Positions 58,801 through 64,000 of a stretch of 64,000 bases of DNA are shown piece by piece. The stretch covers positions 186,001-250,000 of the forward strand of contig NZ_JAHWDQ010000002.1 in NCBI RefSeq assembly GCF_019312595.1, in the 5' to 3' direction. The notes beneath the pieces were generated by a model that saw nothing but the letters and a program-made list of their open reading frames with translations, made no database searches and was not told the DNA's origin. A program made the position numbers and the translations under genes. The stretch is from Zhongshania aquimaris (GTDB lineage Bacteria > Pseudomonadota > Gammaproteobacteria > Pseudomonadales > Spongiibacteraceae). The stretch's first letter is position 1; every line of letters starts with the position of its first letter.

Positions 58801-59652
58801 TTGAGAGTTGTAGTGTGGTATGTATTAACGGCTTGGATGCTCAGTGGTGCGGCATGGGCAGCTAATGATAAGCCGGTAGTGCTGTCCAGCATTATGCCTT
58901 TGCAGATGATTGTTCGGGATATTGGTGGTGATGCAATTACGGCAGAGCTGCTAGCTCCGGCGACGGTATCCCCTCACGATTTTCAGTTGCGGCCTTCCGA
59001 TGCCCAGCGAATTCGTTCCGCTGATTTAGTGCTGTGGGTGGGGCCAGTATTGGAAACCTTTTTGCAAAAGTTATTGGATAAGCAAGATAACGCGGTAGCT
59101 CTTTATCCAAATTTAAAGAACAGCGAAGATCCTCATGTTTGGATGGACGCAGAAGAGGTCCAAAGCATCGCTCGGCGAGTGGCGCGTTTGCTATCAGATC
59201 GTTTACCGTCTCGGGGCGCTTATTTCCATGCAAATGCGGCGCGTTTTAGTACTGAGTTCAGGCTGTACGATAAGCAGTTGCAAGAAGAGATAGCGCGTCA
59301 TGAGCGCCGCCCTTATCTATTGCTGCACGATGGTTTTAGCCGTTTTGAGCGCCACCATGGTTTACCTGCAGGTGAGATGGTGATGGCTGGATCTGATCGT
59401 TTACCGGGTGCTAGGCATATTGTTGATTTGCGTGCTCGATTGCAGGCGGGAGAGTTTTCTTGTGTGTTTAGGGAGCCGCAATATGCACCGGCAATGCTGA
59501 ATGCGTTAATTGCAGATGTCGACATACGAGTTATTGAAATAGATCCCTTGGGGGAGCGGCTTGTTACTAGCGGAAACAAGGAAGGTGCTGACGGGTTTTT
59601 GAGATTATACCGTCAGCTCGGGCAGGCATTTCTTGCCTGTTTTGATCGTTAG
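58801..59652 (+). CDS. znuA: zinc ABC transporter periplasmic binding protein ZnuA
   Basis: 283 residues, TTG start after GGGGACA. Signal peptide about 1-20. Zinc ligands: H in SPHDFQL, H in DPHVWMD and H in LLLHDGFSRF, with the C-terminal EIDPLGE providing the acidic residue. The histidine-rich loop seen in many ZnuA proteins is short or absent here. Delivers zinc to ZnuB/ZnuC; divergent from zur over the Zur box. Confidence 0.94.
   Translation: MRVVVWYVLTAWMLSGAAWAANDKPVVLSSIMPLQMIVRDIGGDAITAELLAPATVSPHDFQLRPSDAQRIRSADLVLWVGPVLETFLQKLLDKQDNAVALYPNLKNSEDPHVWMDAEEVQSIARRVARLLSDRLPSRGAYFHANAARFSTEFRLYDKQLQEEIARHERRPYLLLHDGFSRFERHHGLPAGEMVMAGSDRLPGARHIVDLRARLQAGEFSCVFREPQYAPAMLNALIADVDIRVIEIDPLGERLVTSGNKEGADGFLRLYRQLGQAFLACFDR
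59623..59643 (+). terminator. terminator overlapping the znuA 3' end
   Basis: CAGGCA (59623-59628) and TGCCTG (59634-59639) form a 6-bp stem with a 5-base loop, followed by TTTT (59640-59643). It lies inside the last codons of znuA. Confidence 0.45.
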
Positions 59653-59685
59653 TAGTCCGTAAAGACAAATCATCAAGCTTGGGGC

Positions 59686-59952
59686 TTATTCGTCTATACG
59701 TGGTGTCATTAAACTACTAATTTTGTCTTCAAGCTCAACACTTAAGCTAGCGGCAACAACGTCCAGATTTTGCTCTAGAAAGCGTTCTGCTGAGCGCTGA
59801 CTGGCGTACTCAATGTTAGCGTCAGGCAGTTTGACACTATTGACCTGATTGTAGGCTAAAACCATTGGCTCTGAGTCTGCAATATTGGGTTCTGCTGCAG
59901 TTGCCATGGCGCTGGCTATTAGGACAAAGATTGCACTGATAGTTTTGTTCAT
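59686..59952 (-). CDS. small exported protein of unknown function
   Basis: 88 residues. Signal peptide about 1-19 (IFVLIASAMATAAEP). The mature part is acidic, with no cysteines and a helical C-terminal half (SAERFLEQNLDVVAASLSVE). No family is recognised. An ACTCCTTTCT stretch upstream gives a GGAG-type ribosome site on the minus strand. A palindromic repeat lies 50-80 bases upstream and may control it. Confidence 0.7.
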   Translation of the reverse strand: MNKTISAIFVLIASAMATAAEPNIADSEPMVLAYNQVNSVKLPDANIEYASQRSAERFLEQNLDVVAASLSVELEDKISSLMTPRIDE

Positions 59953-60002
59953 TTGTATTACTCCTTTCTATTTGGGCATGTTTGGCCCTGCACAAGATAA
60001 AG

Positions 60003-60030
60003 GTTACCTTGTGTTACGTAAGGTAACACA
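60003..60030. promoter_or_regulatory. overlapping palindromes, candidate operator
   Basis: TGTGTTAC (60010-60017) and GTAACACA (60023-60030) are a perfect inverted repeat. GTTACCTT (60003-60010) and AAGGTAAC (60020-60027) form a second, interleaved one. A third GTAACACA copy lies at 60120-60127, nearer polA. The arrangement suggests a dimeric regulator's binding sites upstream of the small exported protein, or a hairpin in its leader. Confidence 0.5.
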
Positions 60031-60211
60031 TAATATTAGGTTCTCCTCTTAATTTTTGTTAATTTCTCAGCAATGTGGCAAATTGCCAAGGTGTCACCCA
60101 CCTCGATTTGTGAAAATAGGTAACACATCGACTTATTTTGCATAGCTAATGATGCTTGGCAGCCTCGTGGTACACTGCCCTTCCCAATAATTGATGTATC
60201 AAATCGCTCCC

Positions 60212-62971
60212 ATGACAGCCATAAAGCCCCTTGTTTTAGTTGACGGTTCTTCTTATTTGTATCGTGCGTTCCACGCCCTGCCGCCGCTTAACACCTCAAC
60301 AGGCCAACCCACCGGCGCCATAAAGGGGGTGATTAATATGTTGCGCCGATTACAGAAAGATTACCCCGATAGCCCAATCGCTGTGGTATTTGACGCTAAA
60401 GGCAAAACTTTCCGCGACGATCTTTATTCACAGTACAAGGCGCAGCGCCCGCCTATGCCTGATGACTTGCGCAGTCAGGTCGAGCCGATAAATGCCATCG
60501 TTGATGCAATGGGGTTGCCGCGGTTAGTAATTGATGGTGTTGAGGCTGATGACGTTATCGGCACTCTGGCGGCTCAGGCCGGTATGGAGCGTCCAGTGCT
60601 GGTATCAACCGGCGATAAAGATATGGCGCAGCTGGTAAATGAGCATGTGACCTTAGTGAATACGATGACTGATACCGTGATGGATATTGCGGGGGTCAAT
60701 GAGAAGTTTGGTATTCCTCCGGAGCTAATCATCGACTTTTTGGCGCTAATGGGCGACAAAGTCGACAATATCCCCGGTGTTGCCGGTGTTGGTGAGAAAA
60801 CGGCTCTCGCCCTACTGCAAGCGCTGGGTGGCTTGGAAGATATCTACCAAAACCTCGACAAGGTGCCAGACTTGCCAATCCGCGGCGCCAAAGGCATAGC
60901 TAAAAAACTTGCCGATAGTCGCGAGCAAGCTTTCCTTTCCTACACTTTGGCGACAATCAAATGCGATGTGCCGCTAGCGGTGTCGATGGCCGAGCTTCTG
61001 CCAACTGAGCCTGATAACGCGCGCTTGTTGAGCTTGTTTACAGAGTTTGAATTCAAAACGTGGATGCAAGAATTAAGTCGCACTGAGCGTGCGGAATCTG
61101 TGGAGCAGGCAGATCTCCTAAACGGCGGCGAAGCTGAGCCGGCTGTGCCCGCTTTTTCTGGAGAAGCAGATTACCAATTGATTTTAACGCAGGGCCAATT
61201 TGATGAATGGCTCGCGAAATTGCGCGCGGCTCAATTGTTTGCCTTTGATACCGAAACAACCAGTTTGAATTATATGCAGGCGCGGGTAGTCGGTGTGTCC
61301 TTTGCGGTGCAAGCTGGTCAGGCGGCTTATCTCCCCTTTGGGCACGATTATTTGGACGCGCCAGATCAGCTCGACGAGAAGATGGTCTTGGCCGCCTTGA
61401 AACCGATTTTAGAAGACCCCAGCAAAGCTAAGCTGGGTCAGAACTTAAAATACGATGCCAATGTGCTGCTCAATCACGGTATTACCCTTCGAGGTATTAC
61501 TGAGGACACAATGCTTGAGTCCTATGTGCTGGATTCTATTGGTAGTCGTCACGATATGGACACCCTCGCCCTGAAGCATTTGGGCCTCAGCACTATCCAT
61601 TTTGAAGATATTGCTGGCAAGGGCGCCAAGCAGCTGACCTTTAATCAGGTTGCTCTGGAACAGGCCGGCCCCTACGCAGCAGAAGACGCGGATATTACCC
61701 TGCGCTTGCATCAAGTGATGTCTCCACAGTTAAAGGCCTGCTCGGAGCTTATGTCGGTCTATCGCGACATCGAATTACCGCTGGTGCCGGTTTTGTCGCG
61801 TATTGAGCGCAATGGTGCGCTAGTGAGCCGTGACTTGCTTAATAAGCAGAGTCATGAGCTTGGTTTGAAAATGCAGGCACTGGAGAAAGAAGCTTATGAC
61901 TTGGCGGGTGGGGAATTTAATCTTGCCTCGCCAAAGCAGTTGGGTGAAATATTATTTGAGCGATTAAATATTCCCGTAATAAAGAAAACCCCAAAGGGTG
62001 CGCCGTCCACTGCTGAGGAGGTCTTGGTTGAGCTAGCGCATGATTACCCGCTTCCCAAGGTGCTTCTCGAACATCGCGGCATGGCCAAGCTTAAATCGAC
62101 TTATACAGATAAATTACCATTATTGATTGATCCGGCGAGCGGCCGGATTCACACCTCTTACCATCAGGCGGTGGCAGCAACGGGTCGTTTATCTTCTTCG
62201 GATCCTAACTTGCAGAATATCCCAATTCGCAGTGCTGAGGGGCGGCGGATTAGGCAGGCGTTTATCGCGCCGCCGGGCTATGTCATTTTGGCTGCTGATT
62301 ATTCTCAAATAGAGCTGCGCATTATGGCGCACTTGTCGGGCGATCGCGGCTTGATCGATGCTTTTGCCGCGGGTGAAGACATCCATAAAGCCACGGCTGC
62401 GGAGGTGTTCGGGGTCGCTTTAGACGAAGTAAGTGATGAGCAGCGTCGCAATGCAAAGGCGATTAATTTTGGTTTAATTTATGGCATGTCGGCCTTTGGT
62501 CTTGCGCGGCAATTACATATCGGCCGCAAAGAAGCTCAAGAATATATAGACCTCTATTTTGAGCGGTACCCGGGCGTGTTGCGTTATATGGATGAAACTC
62601 GGGTATTGGCGTCAGAAAAAGGTTATGTAGAAACCTTGTTTGGTCGACGCCTATATTTGCCGGAAATAAATGCCAGCAATGGAATGCGCCGACAAGCAGC
62701 AGAACGCACGGCCATTAACGCGCCAATGCAGGGTACGGCGGCTGATATCATCAAACGGGCCATGATTTCGGTAGATCGCTATTTGTCAGAAAGTGGCGTA
62801 GATGCCCGTATGATCATGCAAGTTCACGACGAATTGGTGTTGGAAGTAGCGCCGGCGGCCTTGGATTCTGTGAAGGCGGAAGTGATAAAACTGATGATGG
62901 CAGCGGCAGATTTATCGGTACCTCTGGAGGTCGGGATGGGTGTGGGTGCGAATTGGGACGAGGCGCATTAA
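60212..62971 (+). CDS. polA: DNA polymerase I
   Basis: 919 residues from ATG at 60212; an upstream TTG-ATG adds seven residues. A 5'-3' exonuclease domain (about 1-290: [40 protein letters not shown]), a 3'-5' proofreading domain with FDTETTSLN intact (about 350), and the family A polymerase domain with [52 protein letters not shown] and QVHDELVLE. All three activities should be present. Removes RNA primers and fills gaps. Followed by a likely sRNA. Confidence 0.98.
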   Translation: MTAIKPLVLVDGSSYLYRAFHALPPLNTSTGQPTGAIKGVINMLRRLQKDYPDSPIAVVFDAKGKTFRDDLYSQYKAQRPPMPDDLRSQVEPINAIVDAMGLPRLVIDGVEADDVIGTLAAQAGMERPVLVSTGDKDMAQLVNEHVTLVNTMTDTVMDIAGVNEKFGIPPELIIDFLALMGDKVDNIPGVAGVGEKTALALLQALGGLEDIYQNLDKVPDLPIRGAKGIAKKLADSREQAFLSYTLATIKCDVPLAVSMAELLPTEPDNARLLSLFTEFEFKTWMQELSRTERAESVEQADLLNGGEAEPAVPAFSGEADYQLILTQGQFDEWLAKLRAAQLFAFDTETTSLNYMQARVVGVSFAVQAGQAAYLPFGHDYLDAPDQLDEKMVLAALKPILEDPSKAKLGQNLKYDANVLLNHGITLRGITEDTMLESYVLDSIGSRHDMDTLALKHLGLSTIHFEDIAGKGAKQLTFNQVALEQAGPYAAEDADITLRLHQVMSPQLKACSELMSVYRDIELPLVPVLSRIERNGALVSRDLLNKQSHELGLKMQALEKEAYDLAGGEFNLASPKQLGEILFERLNIPVIKKTPKGAPSTAEEVLVELAHDYPLPKVLLEHRGMAKLKSTYTDKLPLLIDPASGRIHTSYHQAVAATGRLSSSDPNLQNIPIRSAEGRRIRQAFIAPPGYVILAADYSQIELRIMAHLSGDRGLIDAFAAGEDIHKATAAEVFGVALDEVSDEQRRNAKAINFGLIYGMSAFGLARQLHIGRKEAQEYIDLYFERYPGVLRYMDETRVLASEKGYVETLFGRRLYLPEINASNGMRRQAAERTAINAPMQGTAADIIKRAMISVDRYLSESGVDARMIMQVHDELVLEVAPAALDSVKAEVIKLMMAAADLSVPLEVGMGVGANWDEAH

Positions 62972-63006
62972 TTTGCGTATTCGCAAATCTGCGTCTACTT
63001 TTAATA

Positions 63007-63116
63007 GGCTGTTGCTCTTAAATGTATGTGAGAACAGCCCCGCGTTAGGAGACTTGTCTCCCCCTGACTCCTTAGGAGTAGGATTGCCCGGTGAGTTCAG
63101 CGCACCGGGCTTTTTT
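63007..63116 (+). ncRNA. candidate small RNA between polA and engB (Spot42/ErsA locus)
   Basis: The polA-engB gap holds a well-folded 110-base stretch. Stem 1: GGCTGTT-g-CTC (63007-63017) with GAG-AACAGCC (63030-63039). Stem 2: GGAGA/TCTCC (63048-63061). Stem 3: ACTCC-TTA-GGAGT (63067-63079). Last is a strong Rho-independent terminator (63086-63116). A weak promoter, TTGCGT (62973-62978) and TACTTT (62996-63001) with 17-base spacing, places the start at about 63007, exactly at stem 1. Spot42 in enterics and ErsA in Pseudomonas occupy this locus. No sequence identity to them is claimed. Confidence 0.55.
63086..63116 (+). terminator. Rho-independent terminator after polA / sRNA
   Basis: GCCCGGTG (63086-63093) and CACCGGGC (63103-63110) form a perfect 8-bp G+C-rich stem with a 9-base loop, followed directly by six T residues. 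It ends rightward transcription before convergent engB. Confidence 0.92.
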
Positions 63117-63133
63117 GCACCTGGCAAATAGCG

Positions 63134-63802
63134 TTAAATCTCATTATTGGGCTCTGCCAGCTCATCGATACCAACTTCTTCACGTCTTGGAATATCCAGC
63201 CACTGGTCTAACTGGCTTCGCAGCGCCTGCAGGCCGTCGCCGTTATGGGCGGAAAACAATTGCACACTAATTAAGTCGCCGTATTCGGCGAGCTCCTTAC
63301 GCACTGCCAATAAGGTTGCCGACGCGGGGCCGCGTTTCAGTTTGTCAGATTTGGTAAGTAAAATGTGCATAGGCATGGTGCTTTTGGTCGCCCAGCTCAC
63401 CATTTGTTTGTCAAACTCCGTGAGGGGGTGGCGGATATCCATCATTAACACCATGCCCCGCAGCGATTCGCGTTTTTGTAAATAGGCTTCAAGGTTGCGC
63501 TGCCACTCATTTTTAACTGCCAGTGGAACTTTGGCAAAGCCATAGCCTGGGAGATCGACAAGTCGCTGGCGGCCGCTTTCATCTAAGATAAAAAAGTTGA
63601 GTAACTGGGTTCGGCCAGGCGTTTTACTGGTTTTAGCGAGCTTCTTGTTTTCCGTTAAGCGATTGATTGCACTAGATTTTCCTGCATTAGAGCGGCCAGC
63701 GAAGGCAACCTCCGCTCCGGTGTCATCTGGGCAGTGCATCAGGTTTGGCGAGCTCTTTAGATAACTGGCGCGGCGGTAGTTTAAAGCAGGGGAGGAATCC
63801 AT
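63134..63802 (-). CDS. engB: ribosome biogenesis GTPase EngB (YihA)
   Basis: 222 residues; the start [20 protein letters not shown] at 63802 is the family start and has a GGA-rich region upstream, while a longer frame to 63865 is not supported. GTPase motifs: [44 protein letters not shown] and [10 protein letters not shown]. Required for 50S subunit assembly. Convergent with polA, as in Pseudomonas and E. coli. Confidence 0.97.
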   Translation of the reverse strand: MDSSPALNYRRASYLKSSPNLMHCPDDTGAEVAFAGRSNAGKSSAINRLTENKKLAKTSKTPGRTQLLNFFILDESGRQRLVDLPGYGFAKVPLAVKNEWQRNLEAYLQKRESLRGMVLMMDIRHPLTEFDKQMVSWATKSTMPMHILLTKSDKLKRGPASATLLAVRKELAEYGDLISVQLFSAHNGDGLQALRSQLDQWLDIPRREEVGIDELAEPNNEI

Positions 63803-63856
63803 AATATATCCGAGAAAATGACTAAGGCAGTGTGTACAAGCTCTAGGGCAATAACT

Positions 63857-63885
63857 GGCCCACACGCCGACTAGTTGTGTATAAT
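63857..63885 (+). promoter_or_regulatory. possible promoter of the right-edge gene
   Basis: TATAAT (63880-63885) is a perfect -10 in the gap divergent from engB. The matching -35 (GGCCCA, 17 bases upstream) is poor, so an activator may be needed. Confidence 0.35.
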
Positions 63886-63979
63886 GCCGCAGTTTTTGTG
63901 CGGGGTCACTTTAGGTGCTGAGTAAGCCCCAGCGTTCCGAAAAACGAGTTCGAACTGCTGATATTTGGAGATGTAACTC

Positions 63980-64000
63980 ATGCATAAATGGTTTGTGGCT
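63980..64000 (+). CDS. start of a gene cut by the window edge, probably a cytochrome c
   Basis: ATG at 63980 with a GGAG site nine bases upstream begins MHKWFVA, the first residues of a likely signal peptide. In Pseudomonas the gene divergent from engB encodes cytochrome c4. Only seven codons are visible, so the identity rests on gene order alone. Confidence 0.4.

Overview
The window is a 64 kb chromosomal segment around the replication origin of a gammaproteobacterium. The gene order rnpA-rpmH-oriC-dnaA-dnaN-recF-gyrB, then plsC, glyS-glyQ, trkA, rsmB-fmt-def, LysM, dprA, tsaC, hemF, aroE, and later prlC-yheV and a cytochrome c oxidase cluster, follows the Pseudomonas layout. Protein sequences and moderate G+C suggest a (probably marine) relative of Pseudomonas in the Cellvibrionales/Spongiibacteraceae neighbourhood. 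This placement is an inference; the genus cannot be fixed from the sequence alone.

Region 1 (1-4553) is AT-rich and reads leftward. It holds a TonB-dependent receptor, a periplasmic protein of the ABC_sub_bind type and a BarA-like hybrid sensor kinase cut by the window edge. It sits directly after mnmE, where Pseudomonas has mnmG-rsmG-parAB. Region 2 (4632-15442) is the origin core: mnmE, yidC, yidD, rnpA and rpmH run leftward, and dnaA, dnaN, recF and gyrB run rightward from an oriC with DnaA boxes placed on two divergent promoters. Two parS sites lie inside recF.

Region 3 (15540-29145) is mostly leftward: an acyltransferase, both glycyl-tRNA synthetase subunits, the SOS gene yebG with a perfect LexA box, a GGDEF-EAL protein, the Trk potassium system with a methyltransferase, and rsmB-fmt-def. 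Only djlA runs rightward. Region 4 (29333-45978) carries LysM, dprA, tsaC, hemF, aroE, a cation exchanger, a gamma carbonic anhydrase, prlC, a zinc-ribbon protein and then accessory genes: a putative enoyl reductase, a small lipoprotein of 52 residues, a ZIP-like transporter, an esterase, a CBS protein, pirin, azoreductase with a divergent LysR regulator, DinB and a small exported protein.

Region 5 (46130-56682) has a MATE exporter and the full aa3-type cytochrome c oxidase cluster: structural genes coxB, coxA and coxC, the copper chaperones Cox11 and Sco, SURF1, and heme A synthesis by CtaA and CtaB. Region 6 (56709-64000) contains the zinc uptake regulon (znuA divergent from zur-znuC-znuB over a Zur box), a small exported protein with a repeated palindromic site upstream, polA, a strong small-RNA candidate between polA and engB, engB, and the first codons of a probable cytochrome c gene. 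No tRNA, rRNA, insertion sequence, phage or CRISPR array was seen. The most notable signals are the receptor/binding-protein/kinase module, the two parS sites in recF, the sRNA candidate after polA and the repeat element upstream of coxB.
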